From positions 32,928 to 96,927 of the forward strand of contig NZ_BBCG01000010.1 of the NCBI RefSeq assembly GCF_001311925.1: a stretch of DNA of 64,000 bases, given 5' to 3'. Origin of the DNA: Cellulosilyticum ruminicola JCM 14822 (GTDB lineage Bacteria > Bacillota > Clostridia > Lachnospirales > Cellulosilyticaceae). Positions 45,290 through 56,588 of the stretch are shown here, piece by piece (position 1 is the stretch's first letter; each line of letters opens with the position of its first letter). The position numbers and the translations under genes were made by a program. The notes below the pieces were generated by a model. It did not search any database and was not told the DNA's origin. It was given only the letters and a program-made list of their open reading frames with translations.

Positions 45290-45703
45290 TTAATGCGCTG
45301 TACTATTACCATTTCGAAGTACTGCACGTTCCTCAGATAAATTCTCTGCAAGTTCTTTGAAAGTCCAATTAATAGAATACTCTGTTACAACTGCAATCAG
45401 CGGTCTTGCCATACGCATTTTCTTAAGTCCATCAATAAAAAGGTTTACCTTACTACTTGGCATGTTGTTAAATACAATCACCTTTTCATTCACTCCTAAA
45501 TCTTCTCCTTGCTGCATATGATTATCTAAAATATCTTTTACTGTTGTTTCTAATTGATTTGCTTCAATTGTAATAATATCTCTAATACCTGTTAATCTTG
45601 ATACACTTTGAATCGCTTGCATTTCTTTAGGCGAGAAATGATAAATCATCATACAACTTCTTTCATGTACCCCTTTTAAATCTTTCATCTTTTCAAATGA
45701 CAT
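45290..45703 (-). CDS. DUF3783-type small protein
   Basis: About 137 residues, soluble, with an alpha/beta pattern. KVIVFNNMPSSKVNLFIDGLKKMRMARPLIAVVTEYSINWTFKELAENLSEER matches the DUF3783 family of clostridia, whose role is unknown. I prefer the ATG at 45703 (eight nt after AAAGGA). It lies 28 bp downstream of the GGDEF protein in the same direction, so the pair may be co-transcribed; a role in the same signalling route is only a guess. Confidence 0.75.
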   Translation of the reverse strand: MSFEKMKDLKGVHERSCMMIYHFSPKEMQAIQSVSRLTGIRDIITIEANQLETTVKDILDNHMQQGEDLGVNEKVIVFNNMPSSKVNLFIDGLKKMRMARPLIAVVTEYSINWTFKELAENLSEERAVLRNGNSTAH

Positions 45704-45730
45704 AAGCATTTCCTTTCTCTATGTTATATT

Positions 45731-47824
45731 TTACACATAAGCTGCAATCCTATTTCTGCCATTTAATTTAGCTTGATATAGTGCCTCATCTGCTTTTTTA
45801 ATACATGCTTCAAATTTTTCTTCTTTACATAAGTATAATCCACAGCTTACTGTAATGGCAACTTCTTCCTCTTTTTCATTTTTAAATCTAAATATACTTA
45901 CATTTGTACGAATACGTTCTGCTATTTTCATACCTTCTTCTAAATCCACATAACTTAAAACTATAAGGAACTCTTCTCCACCATAACGCCCAAGAATATC
46001 ACCATTTCTTGTGCTATCTCTAAAGATGCATCCTATTTTTTTAAGAACTTTATCTCCAAAAATATGCCCATTTTTATCATTAATCTGCTTAAAATTGTCA
46101 ATATCTAACATAATTACTACAGTTTTCTGGTCTAATAATTTATTTTTCTCAAACTGCTTTCTACCTCTTTCTAAAACAGTTCGTCTATTATAAATATCTG
46201 TTAATGCATCATACATAGCCATATACTCTACTTCATTAAATAAATTAGCATTTCTAAGGGCTACTGCTAGATAAGATCCTAAAATCTGAAGACTCCTTAA
46301 ATCATTTTTGCTATAAGCATCTGCTCTATAATTGCCAATACCTATGACACCTACACACACATTTTCTATCTTAAGCCTTGTGACAATAGCTGATTGAATA
46401 GGACCTGCTAATAAACCTTCTTGAATGTCTATACCATTAAAGTATTTGCTAAAATCACCATCATTAATCAATAAATCTTGATCCATGTACATCGTCATAT
46501 TTCCTAGTCTAATCGCACGATCATATAAATTTTTATTGACTTGAATCACCTCACCTTCACTACTATAAGCCCTATAATCAAAATCACCATTTTTCTTACG
46601 CATCCCTAAATACACCATATCCGCTGGTAAAAGTTCATTGACTTGTTCATAAACTAAATCAATCATATTATTAAGCTCTAAATTAGCTGTAATATTTTGC
46701 CCAACCTTAGAAATCTGCTGCATTTGATTATATAATCTCTTATAGTTTTTAAGTTCTTCTGAAGTCACCCTCTGCTCTAACTTTTCAACCCATAAGTCTT
46801 CAGCTCTATAAAGTTCTCTTTCCTTCCTACAAGCTTCCTTTTGCTTCACCATACCATAAGCAGATTGCCAATCATTCACTTTAGTATATAATTTTTCTAA
46901 GGTTTCATAAACTTGCACCTTTAAATGTAACGCATTGATTTGATCCGCCAAGTCAATAGCTTCTCTTAATTTATCTTCAATATCTTCTATAATGCCGTAC
47001 TTTATTTTTTCCTCACACCATACAATAATGCCTTTTATAATTAATTCTTTATAATTATTAGCTCTAGAAATCCTATCACTTGCCATAAAATCTGCATCTG
47101 CCGCAGAAGTTCTATTATAAAATGTATGAATCTGGGCGCGAATATATAAAATTTCTGCCAATGTGTTCATATCCTTAAGCTTCATAGCATAAGCATATGC
47201 TTTTTCACAATGCATCATAGCTTCTTCCATTTGACGCTTATGTAACTTAATCTCTGCTAAGGCACTTTCTATGAACATTGTGTACCCTTCATCTTTTTTA
47301 TAATCTAATTGTTTTAAATATGTAATGAGTTGTAGTGCTTTGTCATATTCTCTAATGCCAATATAAAGTTCCATGATGTTTAAAATCAAAGTAGCTTCTG
47401 ATTTATTGTCCGCATATCTTTTAACAAGTTCCAAGCCTTCTACACCATAATTAATAGCCTTTTCAAACAATCCCTGTTTCATATAAGTTATTAACAGTAT
47501 ATTACATATACGTACCCTATCTTTTTCCCACCTTCTACGTTCACAAATCTCATACGCTTTGAGCCCATAGTTCGTTCCCTCCTTATATTTAGAGTATACA
47601 ATATAATACCACTCTAAACAGATGATGATTTTTACATAAATTTCTTCAAAAGTTTGGCGGTCACTATATCCATTAATCTCTAATAAAATAGCCTCAAGTA
47701 AATTTTTCACTTCATCTGTATGCATATGCCAATTTTGCTGTGCTAATTTAACAATCTGCATAATATACGTCTTGTCACGATTTAATAAATCTAATTCCTT
47801 TTTAATGTCAATCTTCAATCTCAT
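45731..47824 (-). CDS. Diguanylate cyclase with TPR-like and GAF domains
   Basis: Makes cyclic di-GMP. About 697 residues. The first 370 are helical repeats of TPR type (YGLKAYEICERRRWEKDRVRICNILLITYMKQGLFEKAINYGVEGLEL and similar), then a GAF domain (MIDLVYEQVNELLPADMVYLGMRK ... LGSYLAVALRNA) and a GGDEF domain with active site GRYGGEEFLIVL. The inhibitory I-site RNGD lies five residues before GGEEF, so product feedback is expected. I start at 47824, six nt after GAGGG. No membrane segment: a cytoplasmic sensor. Confidence 0.93.
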   Translation of the reverse strand: MRLKIDIKKELDLLNRDKTYIMQIVKLAQQNWHMHTDEVKNLLEAILLEINGYSDRQTFEEIYVKIIICLEWYYIVYSKYKEGTNYGLKAYEICERRRWEKDRVRICNILLITYMKQGLFEKAINYGVEGLELVKRYADNKSEATLILNIMELYIGIREYDKALQLITYLKQLDYKKDEGYTMFIESALAEIKLHKRQMEEAMMHCEKAYAYAMKLKDMNTLAEILYIRAQIHTFYNRTSAADADFMASDRISRANNYKELIIKGIIVWCEEKIKYGIIEDIEDKLREAIDLADQINALHLKVQVYETLEKLYTKVNDWQSAYGMVKQKEACRKERELYRAEDLWVEKLEQRVTSEELKNYKRLYNQMQQISKVGQNITANLELNNMIDLVYEQVNELLPADMVYLGMRKKNGDFDYRAYSSEGEVIQVNKNLYDRAIRLGNMTMYMDQDLLINDGDFSKYFNGIDIQEGLLAGPIQSAIVTRLKIENVCVGVIGIGNYRADAYSKNDLRSLQILGSYLAVALRNANLFNEVEYMAMYDALTDIYNRRTVLERGRKQFEKNKLLDQKTVVIMLDIDNFKQINDKNGHIFGDKVLKKIGCIFRDSTRNGDILGRYGGEEFLIVLSYVDLEEGMKIAERIRTNVSIFRFKNEKEEEVAITVSCGLYLCKEEKFEACIKKADEALYQAKLNGRNRIAAYV

Positions 47825-47910
47825 TGCAACCCTCACAAACGTTCTAAATATCATTTTCATTCTACAATACTTTAAACTTAAAATATACTTTAACTAAAAA
47901 TTTTACAGAA

Positions 47911-47981
47911 AAAGAGGATGTCCATTATCGATATTTTGCTAATACAATTAGCAATATAGCGTTAATATAAACATCCTCTTT
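47911..47981. terminator. Long hairpin upstream of the cyclase gene
   Basis: AAAGAGGATGT (47911-47921) pairs with ACATCCTCTTT (47971-47981) and the stem continues inward (ATTATCGATATT/AATATAGCGTTAAT, TTGCTAAT/ATTAGCAA) to about 30 bp. It lies 17 bp past the relic at 47998 on the minus strand, so a terminator is the simplest reading. Confidence 0.7.
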
Positions 47982-47997
47982 ATCTCCTGCTAAAATT

Positions 47998-48330
47998 CTA
48001 CTTATGTGGCTTTGTGTTATACTTAAATTCTTCGTCACTATCATCAGAATAATACTTACAAAATGTTTGCTGACTTTGGGTAGCCCCCATGTACGAAGTA
48101 CTTCTCCTAACTACAAGTAACTACTTCTCCATTAAGTCTTAATCACATGCCAAGTATCCTTTTCCAGGTATTCAATTAGGTTTTGATATCTTTGTGCAAA
48201 ATCAATTTGCTACTGCATTTTAATCTCCAATGGTACCATCTCCTAACTTCTGTACTTCACATCTGATATGTCTTACATATCACATCCTCTGTACAATACT
48301 ATTATGTGCAAGATATTCGATTTTATGCTT
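47998..48330 (-). pseudogene. Unrecognised coding relic, ending in a 30-codon ORF
   Basis: The last piece (47998-48090) reads MGATQSQQTFCKYYSDDSDEEFKYNTKPHK, natural protein sequence ending just before the hairpin. Upstream, pieces in other frames look coding (QIDFAQRYQNLIEYLEKDTWHVIK; YVRHIRCEVQKLGDGTIGD) but are broken by stops. I cannot name the family. A small gene with several lesions explains the 48000-48396 gap best. Confidence 0.35.
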
Positions 48331-48396
48331 TAGGATTTTATCTAATTTTTACCATATCTTTTTGTACAATTTATCATATATTATTCTTCCTATCTT

Positions 48397-48858
48397 TTAT
48401 TGATAAACTGTGTCAAAAAATACAACCTTTGTGATATATTCTACCGGTAACTCATCTTTACTTTCAATATTCTCGTTAAGTATTGCATTGATCTCATCTT
48501 TTGTATAAATTGCTGTATCTTGGAAATAACCATCTTGTCCAACATCTTCTAATGTTTTTGTTCTGAAGTAATCCCCAATAATTGAATTAATATCTTCTTT
48601 ATACTTTGCAAGCTGCTTAGTAATTTGTGTTTTATATTTCGCTTTGTAATACACTTTACATCCTGTTGTAACAATATGTACTGATCCATTTTTCTCAGTC
48701 TTTGTATTAAAGTATCCTTTATCAATAAGAACCATTTGTTTATCTGGCTTCTCCTCAAATAAATTACCATCAAATACTACAAATATTACACCGAACACAA
48801 CTGCTACTGTTACTAAAAAAGTAGTTAGCATTAAAATAATGATTGTCTTCTTGCTCAT
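48397..48858 (-). CDS. FliL-like membrane protein
   Basis: 153 residues: one N-terminal membrane helix (IIIILMLTTFLVTVAVVFGVIFVV), then an extracytoplasmic domain. The pattern INSIIGDYFRTKTLEDV, EINAILNENI and the ending YITKVVFFDTVYQ follow the FliL family (flagellar stator/basal-body associated), where the C-terminal VYFTxFVxQ is the hallmark. No other flagellar gene is in the window, so it may be a solitary paralogue with another role. Start ATG at 48858 after GGGAGGG. Confidence 0.6.
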   Translation of the reverse strand: MSKKTIIILMLTTFLVTVAVVFGVIFVVFDGNLFEEKPDKQMVLIDKGYFNTKTEKNGSVHIVTTGCKVYYKAKYKTQITKQLAKYKEDINSIIGDYFRTKTLEDVGQDGYFQDTAIYTKDEINAILNENIESKDELPVEYITKVVFFDTVYQ

Positions 48859-48956
48859 GCAATACCCTCCCTATACTTTTATTTCCTACTTTTAAAAATA
48901 TCACGAATTAACTATATTTTCAATAAACATTAGCAATTTAACGTAACTATTTCACA

Positions 48957-48997
48957 AAAAAGCGGCCTTATATATCATATATCGGCCGCTTATCCTC
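48957..48997 (-). terminator. Terminator of the cellulase gene
   Basis: AAGCGGCC pairs with GGCCGCTT and the stem extends through TATAT pairs; on the minus strand TTTTTTG follows, 56 bp past the cellulase stop. Confidence 0.88.
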
Positions 48998-49052
48998 TTA
49001 TTTTTATTATTCAAACTTCTGTCGTTATTAGCTCATTATTTATTAAATCTTA

Positions 49053-51314
49053 TTATTTTACAATACTTCCAGCATAGTATAATTCTGTTTTTTCTGCTAC
49101 TAAGCTGCTGATACTACTCCAATCTGCATTGACCATACGTGTTTGCATTGTAAGTATGCCATTCGTTACACTTACATCTACATTTGGCATTGTAAGTTCT
49201 AAATAGTAACCTGTACTTGTTTTTACGAACTCAGCTTTTACATCACTGCCAACGCTTGCGTACCATGGTGCTGTATCTAATGAAAGACCTGCATTATCAC
49301 ACCAGAAATTCATTTCTTTTGCATCGTCTTTTGTAAAGTAGTAACGAACAACTACTTTTGATAAATCTATAGCACTGTCACTTGCTACTTTAATTGTAAA
49401 GATTGGATTATTAGAAAGACCGCTTTGTACAACGCTCATGCCCATTGCTACTGTTTCACCTGTAGTATCATCTTTTTGATCTTCATCTTTTTGATCTTCA
49501 TCTTTTTGATCTTCATCTTTTTGATCTTCATCTTTTTGATCTTCATCTTTTTGATCTTCATCTTTTTGATCTTCATCTTTTTGATCTTCATCTTTTTGAT
49601 CTTCATCTATATAAGTTTCAGTTGCTGTACCTATTACACTATTGCCATTTTTCACCATGTCATAGTTTACAACATCTCCACTTAAGAAATGCATTTTTAA
49701 CGTAAATGCACCATCATTTGTTTCTTTGAAGAAGTTTTCTTGAATTTTTAAAGTATTATTTGTGTAATCTGGTAATAAATTATAACCAAATTCTTTGTAA
49801 GTTGTCCAGTTTTGAGGACCTACTGCATTGCCATTTTTATCTACTGCTTCAAATGTTTCAAGTATATCCCCTTTATATTGTACTGGAATAACAAAATTGC
49901 TTATTGTTCCTTGTGCATCACTCATAATTGGACGGTTATAGAAGTCTACATAAACGTTCCAATTTTTACCTGAGGAGAATTTGAATGTAAGTGTAGTATT
50001 TGTGCCATATGTATTTGTTACAACATCTTTTAAGTAGCTTGCTTTAATTGTGACATCATCACCATCTACTGTATAATCTTGCCCTAAAACTAATTCTTTG
50101 TTTGCATCACAAATACTTACAAGTGTATTACCGTTTAAAGTAAGTTTTTGTGTAACATCTTTAATCGCTTCACCTTTTTTAATATAAATGCGGTCTGATG
50201 TTGTGTAAGCTGATCTTCCTTCCCAGCTTGCTTTAATCATGTCAAAAAGTTCTTGATCTGACCATGTATAATTAGTACGGCTAAGGTGTTGGCCATTATC
50301 CCAAAGCATCATTGTAATATTTTTTTGATTTGTATAGTAACCAAGGTATTCCATATATTTCAGCATTTCGCCTTCTTCTACAGTTCCTAAATATGAGTCA
50401 AAACCAAGAAGTCCATATTCACCACAAATGACACCGATACCTTTTGCGCCAAGTCCATTGTAAACTCTATCAATAGCACTATCTACTTCGTCTTTTACCC
50501 AGCTATCAAATGTTGTACATCCTGCAATATTTACACCAAATGCCCATGGTCCATAGTAGTGGAATGTAGCAATAAGGTTAGGATCATCTAATTTTTTGAT
50601 TGTGCTATATAAACTTTCTACGCGGTCTTCACTATCATTTGTATTAAGTGTTGGCATTACAATCATTCTTGTGTTATTGTTTCCGCCAGATTTTCTAATG
50701 ATTTTATAACATGTTTCATTAACTTGTTCGTTGATTTTAATTTGCTGTGCATCTGAACCTACGAATTGTGGCTCATTTAAAGTTTCAAAGCATACTTCTT
50801 CTGGATAGTCTTTGAAGTAATCTGCAAGTTGTGTCCAAATTGCTTCGTACTGTGCCATAGCTGCACCATTGTCACTGCCAATGTTTTTAGCCCAGTTCCA
50901 AGAATCATGATGTACATTAATCATGACATAAAGATCTTCATCAAGGGCCCAGTTTACAACTTCTGCATAACGTGCTAAAAATGCAGGGTCAATTTTGTAA
51001 TTTGGTGCACTGCCTGTCCTCATCACTGTTGTGAAAGGCATACGGATACTATTAAAGCCTTGTGCTTTAATTTGATGAATAAGTTCTTTTGTTACTTTTG
51101 GATTTCCCCAAGATTCTTCACCTCTGTCTCCATTGGTGTCATACCCATCAAAGGTATTTCCAAGGTTCCATCCTGGCTGCATTGCTTTTGCATACACCTG
51201 TGACGGCGTCAAACTTTGTTCAGTTGCTTTTACGATGCCTACATTGCCAATGTTAAAGAACATAACACATGCAAATGCCATCATAAAAACAAACACTTTC
51301 TTCATGTTTTTCAT
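49053..51314 (-). CDS. Secreted multimodular GH5 endoglucanase with CBM_X2, CBM46-like and CBM3 modules
   Basis: Cleaves cellulose or related beta-1,4-glucans outside the cell. 753 residues. Order: signal peptide (about 1-30); GH5 subfamily-4-like catalytic domain (about 35-345) with acid/base Glu in ETLNEPQF and nucleophile in GVICGEYG; CBM_X2/Ig-like module (RIYIKKGEAIKDVTQKLTL); CBM46-like module (GTISNFVIPVQYKGDI); a linker of nine perfect EDQKD repeats; a C-terminal CBM3-like module (VRYYFTKDD, NFWCDNAG). The first three match the GH5-X2-CBM46 layout known from Bacillus Cel5B. No dockerin, so a free enzyme. ATG at 51314 after GGGGGAG. Confidence 0.93.
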   Translation of the reverse strand: MKNMKKVFVFMMAFACVMFFNIGNVGIVKATEQSLTPSQVYAKAMQPGWNLGNTFDGYDTNGDRGEESWGNPKVTKELIHQIKAQGFNSIRMPFTTVMRTGSAPNYKIDPAFLARYAEVVNWALDEDLYVMINVHHDSWNWAKNIGSDNGAAMAQYEAIWTQLADYFKDYPEEVCFETLNEPQFVGSDAQQIKINEQVNETCYKIIRKSGGNNNTRMIVMPTLNTNDSEDRVESLYSTIKKLDDPNLIATFHYYGPWAFGVNIAGCTTFDSWVKDEVDSAIDRVYNGLGAKGIGVICGEYGLLGFDSYLGTVEEGEMLKYMEYLGYYTNQKNITMMLWDNGQHLSRTNYTWSDQELFDMIKASWEGRSAYTTSDRIYIKKGEAIKDVTQKLTLNGNTLVSICDANKELVLGQDYTVDGDDVTIKASYLKDVVTNTYGTNTTLTFKFSSGKNWNVYVDFYNRPIMSDAQGTISNFVIPVQYKGDILETFEAVDKNGNAVGPQNWTTYKEFGYNLLPDYTNNTLKIQENFFKETNDGAFTLKMHFLSGDVVNYDMVKNGNSVIGTATETYIDEDQKDEDQKDEDQKDEDQKDEDQKDEDQKDEDQKDEDQKDEDQKDDTTGETVAMGMSVVQSGLSNNPIFTIKVASDSAIDLSKVVVRYYFTKDDAKEMNFWCDNAGLSLDTAPWYASVGSDVKAEFVKTSTGYYLELTMPNVDVSVTNGILTMQTRMVNADWSSISSLVAEKTELYYAGSIVK
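49471..49605 (-). repeat. Nine identical 15-bp repeats (EDQKD linker)
   Basis: The 15-bp unit TCTTTTTGATCTTCA (plus strand) occurs nine times in tandem without a single base change, in frame in the cellulase, giving a strongly charged linker instead of the usual Pro/Thr-rich one. Confidence 0.97.
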
Positions 51315-51586
51315 ATGCTCTCCCCCTTTTTAGAATACAAAAAATTTTTACACATATAAATTTTAAATGTTTTACACTGCTAAAAATACCCTTATTTTTA
51401 GTAATATTTTATATTATTATTTATCCCCTTTTTCATCTTATGCCTAATTTGTATACTTTTTACGCATCTAAAAAATTTATACTTATATATTTTCACTAAT
51501 CTTATAGCATATTTGATTTTTGCTTAAGGTTTTATTAAAATTCGAAGTATATACTGTCATAGGATAGGTCAGTTGACACAGCCTTT

Positions 51587-51626
51587 CATATACATATACA
51601 TTTACATATACATTTACATATACATC
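51587..51626. repeat. Short AT-rich tandem repeat
   Basis: About three copies of CATATACATTTA (one shortened) upstream of the cellulase. The rest of 51315-51701 is AT-rich leader with a weak CTAAAAATA/TATTTTTAG hairpin at 51380-51401 and no gene. Confidence 0.7.
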
Positions 51627-51701
51627 TTCTTATCTATCACATCCATTAATGAATACCTCCCTCATTCATTAAACCAATTCATTAGTTCAAACTATGTATA
51701 C

Positions 51702-51740
51702 AAAAACAGTCCCCAACAGCTTATTTGGGGACTGTTCTTT
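51702..51740 (-). terminator. Bidirectional-type terminator
   Basis: AACAGTCCCC pairs with GGGGACTGTT across a 15-nt loop, with A and T runs on both sides, 31 bp past the PH-domain gene. Confidence 0.9.
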
Positions 51741-51770
51741 TTATATCTCATAATTACTGACTATACATTT

Positions 51771-52178
51771 TTAACTGCAAAGATAGTGTCTTTTTACAAG
51801 ATCAATAATTTCTTTAGCTTGACTTGCTTGTGATGAAGGTACTTTAAATGAAATCGGTGCGCTATAAGCAGCTCCTGATGAAGCAATTGTTGTATTACCT
51901 TCTACGCCTATTTTAATATCTACATCTAAATCAAAGCTACCTGCTGTTTCATAAGAAACTGTTTTCACTACTTTTTTAGGGAAGAATTTTACTTCTACCT
52001 TTTTTCCTGTAACGCCTTGTACATCTACTGTATAAATACCATAGTTTGTTAAAACAATAGAATCTCTTATAAATTGATAAGAAGCAATTACCTGTTCATC
52101 ATCAAAAAAGTATTCCTGCACATATTTTAAATCTGTGCCAACTGAAGCTTTACCTGTTAACTTATCATATAATCCCAT
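51771..52178 (-). CDS. Bacterial PH-domain protein
   Basis: 135 residues of beta-strand-rich sequence, MGLYDKLTGKASVGTDLKYVQEYFFDDEQVIASYQFIRDSIVLTN...GIYTVDVQGVTGKKVEVKFFP, matching the YvbH-like bacterial PH domain (PF08000) from end to end. These are cytoplasmic, of unknown function. Start ATG at 52178 after GAGGAGG; own terminator downstream, so monocistronic. Confidence 0.85.
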   Translation of the reverse strand: MGLYDKLTGKASVGTDLKYVQEYFFDDEQVIASYQFIRDSIVLTNYGIYTVDVQGVTGKKVEVKFFPKKVVKTVSYETAGSFDLDVDIKIGVEGNTTIASSGAAYSAPISFKVPSSQASQAKEIIDLVKRHYLCS

Positions 52179-52283
52179 AACTTCCTCCTCTAAAGCCTTG
52201 CCTCTTCTGCTTATCTTATTATTTTTAGTAAATTATATCATATTTTCACCAATTATTTTTATATCAATTAATCAGTAAATTGA

Positions 52284-54211
<1,928 letters not shown>

Positions 54212-54286
54212 TTATATAGTCCTATTTTCTTTATCATGTTATAATTGACTTATTAAATTACTTATACTATTTTATGGAGAAATCTT

Positions 54287-54940
54287 ATGAAAATAACACT
54301 TAATGACACAGAAATTTTCTTTCATGTGCAATATAGCAAACGAAAAAAAATGACTTTAGAAGCCACAGCCGAAGGGCATATCACTGTTAAAGCCCCTTCT
54401 AAATCTACAGAAGAAGACATTATGGCCTTTATGAGAGCCAATAATAAAGTCCTTGTAGATTTTCAAAAACGCCTTGAAAATAGAAAGTTTATCTCAAGCC
54501 AAAAGAAATATAACGAAGATGAAAACTTCTTATACCTTGGAAAAGCTTGTACTTTAGGAGATTTACTTGAAGTCATTCCTGAAACAGAAGAAGAAATCCA
54601 AATGGCCCTAAAAAAATTCTATACAACCAAAACAAAAGAAATCATCAAAAAACGCGTGAAACACTTTGAAAAAGTCATTGGGGTTAAAGCTAAAAGCATG
54701 ATGATTGTGGACTCACCTAAGTCTTGGGGAACATGTAATGGACTCAAAGAATTAACATTTAATTATAGACTCTCAATGGCACCTTTGAATGTCATTGATT
54801 ATGTGGTAATCCATGAGTTATGTCATATATTACATTTAAATCATGACCGTTCATTTTGGAGAAAGGTAGGGGCATTTGATCCTAATTATGAGGCTCACCA
54901 AAACTATCTGGCGCGCTTCAATGGGGTGATGACTATATAA
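54287..54940 (+). CDS. YgjP-like zinc metallopeptidase (DUF45/M48-like)
   Basis: 217 residues. The zinc motif HELCH in VIHELCHILHLNHDRSFW, with a downstream Glu/His, and SPKSWGTCNGLKELTFNYRLSMAP are the hallmarks of the YgjP/WLM-type family. The N-terminal region IFFHVQYSKRKKMTLEATAEGHITVKAPS is also typical. Cytoplasmic, substrate unknown; some relatives accompany restriction enzymes, but none is here. ATG at 54287 after GGAGAAA. Confidence 0.9.
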   Translation: MKITLNDTEIFFHVQYSKRKKMTLEATAEGHITVKAPSKSTEEDIMAFMRANNKVLVDFQKRLENRKFISSQKKYNEDENFLYLGKACTLGDLLEVIPETEEEIQMALKKFYTTKTKEIIKKRVKHFEKVIGVKAKSMMIVDSPKSWGTCNGLKELTFNYRLSMAPLNVIDYVVIHELCHILHLNHDRSFWRKVGAFDPNYEAHQNYLARFNGVMTI

Positions 54941-54960
54941 TTGTGGTGCGTGGCTGCCTG

Positions 54961-55718
54961 TTATGGAAGAAGATTGGGAAGGCGTTTTTTCTTGGTCCAT
55001 GTTTTGATGCTTTGTTCTTTGAGGAATTCGACGAAGCTTTCGATACGTTCGGTTTGGTCGAAAATGGCTAGGCCGTAGTAGTAGACTGCTTTGTCTTCGT
55101 TGTAGATGATGATTGGTGGATAGCGGTAAATGAGGAGGTAGTAGTTCATAAGGATTCTGCCTACTCTACCGTTGCCGTCTGCAAAAGGGTGGATGGCTTC
55201 GAAGTTTAGGTGGAAATAGACTACGGCTGTGAGGGGATTGTCGCCTTTATAATCGTTAACTTCTTGGCAAAGGCTGTAGATTTCTGCGGCTACGTCTTTT
55301 CTGGGGTGGTGCCTACCGCGTCTCCTTCTCCTATAATATATTCATGCACTTTATATTGACCTAGATATTCTCCTTTCATATATCTTGCTTCATCGTAGCA
55401 GCCGATCATGAGGAGTTTATGCACTTTTTTGATTAGGCCTTCTGATAATGGGGTTCTCTTGATGATTTCTCCTGTTAAGAAGTCAACGCATATTTTTTGA
55501 TTTTTGATTTCATATAATGTCTTTAGTTCTCCTGTGTAATTGACCACTCTTCCATTTTCAAAAATTTCACGAGTATCTTCATAAGTCGTTTCAGGATTTT
55601 CAATCAGATTGGAATGATAGGCAAAGAAAATCCTAAAGTTATCTAATGCAATTTCTAAATCCGTTATATCCTTAATGCGTTTATTGCACCAGTTTTTGAC
55701 GACTTCTAAATAATCCAT
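54961..55718 (-). CDS. Fic-domain protein (AMPylase type, one-base frameshift)
   Basis: Transfers AMP or another nucleotide moiety to target proteins. The catalytic motif HPFADGNGR is complete (in FEAIHPFADGNGRVGRIL). An N-terminal SNLIEN fits the autoinhibitory helix motif S/TxxxE(G/N) of class II Fic proteins, so activity is probably self-restrained. The break at an A4 run near 55297 is fixed by one A (TTPEKDVAAEIYSL). About 253 residues. The 3' half uses many C-ending codons, unlike the 5' half. No antitoxin-like gene overlaps it. Confidence 0.87.
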
Positions 55719-55829
55719 TGTTTCACCTCTTATGATTAAATCTATCTCTTGTTTTTCTAGTATGTATCATTTTGTGCATTTAGATAACAACTATGGTAAA
55801 ATTAATCAAACCAACGTATCTGCGCTGAT

Positions 55830-56120
55830 ATGTATATAGACTTTTTAAATAAAATTGTAGGTGTCATTTTCGCCCTAACAAACTTTGCTTATTGGTTATT
55901 TGTAACAGATTTAGGCGTTGATCGCGATTATGAAAAACAAGGCATTGGCACGAAACTAATGTAAGAAGCTCACCACATAGCTGGAGGTGAAAAGGATATC
56001 AATGTTTATCTTTGTGCCAATGATGCGGCTATCAATTTTTATGAAAAGCTGGGTATGCGCAAATCTAATGATATTATGAAATATTGCAAAGCAGATTGGA
56101 CAAGCTTTACAATAAAATGA
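55830..56120 (+). pseudogene. GNAT acetyltransferase remnant
   Basis: VTDLGVDRDYEKQGIGTKLM, a stop (TAA at 55962), then EAHHIAGGEKDINVYLCANDAAINFYEKLGMRKS: the acetyl-CoA loop and C-terminal half of a GNAT domain in one frame with one nonsense codon. The N-terminal third is missing. No ribosome site before the ATG at 55830. Confidence 0.75.
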
Positions 56121-56121
56121 A

Positions 56122-56155
56122 GATGTCGCAAGGTTAATCTTAACTTTGCGACATC
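56122..56155. terminator. Bidirectional terminator
   Basis: GATGTCGCAA pairs with TTGCGACATC, extended by GTTAA/TTAAC, between the acetyltransferase relic and the convergent small membrane gene. Confidence 0.85.
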
Positions 56156-56186
56156 CCCATTTCTTAACTTTCTTATCTTAGCTTTC

Positions 56187-56471
56187 TTATCTTAGCTTTT
56201 TTATTCCTATCCCTATTAATGTGCCTACTAAAATTAGAATGGCTATGGCACTTCCTATAACGCCTATGCCTATTTGTAAGCCCCAATTTCTTGTTAATGT
56301 GGTTAACATAGCTAACACACATACTAGTACACAAACTGCTATTAGAATTATCCTACTTTTTATAGTCTTAATCTTTTTGCCACAGTAAATGCCTATACCT
56401 AAAATTATCAGGTCTACAATGATTAATTCTAAACTTAATGGCTGTTTAAACCACTCAAAAACAATATCCAT
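56187..56471 (-). CDS. Small membrane protein, unknown
   Basis: 94 residues with three hydrophobic helices (LIIVDLIILGIGIYCG, IILIAVCVLVCVLAMLTTL, IGIGVIGSAIAILILVGTLIGIGI) and a basic C-terminus. I do not recognise a family. The start ATG at 56471 follows a weak AAGGAG at proper distance. It is downstream of the phn operon by 118 bp in the same direction and could be read with it. Confidence 0.65.
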   Translation of the reverse strand: MDIVFEWFKQPLSLELIIVDLIILGIGIYCGKKIKTIKSRIILIAVCVLVCVLAMLTTLTRNWGLQIGIGVIGSAIAILILVGTLIGIGIKKLR

Positions 56472-56588
56472 AGCATGCTCCTTGCATGTTGATTTATATA
56501 GCCAGTTTATCTTAATATGTCAGCAATCTCAATCTATATTTTTATGGCTTCACCTACAAAACTATTTCCTAGTCTATATGCTTACTGC

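Noticed and set aside
49471..49605. CRISPR array
   Set aside because: The repeats are contiguous without spacers and are in frame as protein linker.
49425..49685. Hydrophobic plus-strand ORF (repeated IFLIF) opposite the cellulase linker
   Set aside because: It is the antisense reading of the EDQKD repeat, without a ribosome site.
51587..51626. AT-rich tandem repeat as functional iterons
   Set aside because: Only about three short units with no replication gene nearby; a simple repeat is enough.
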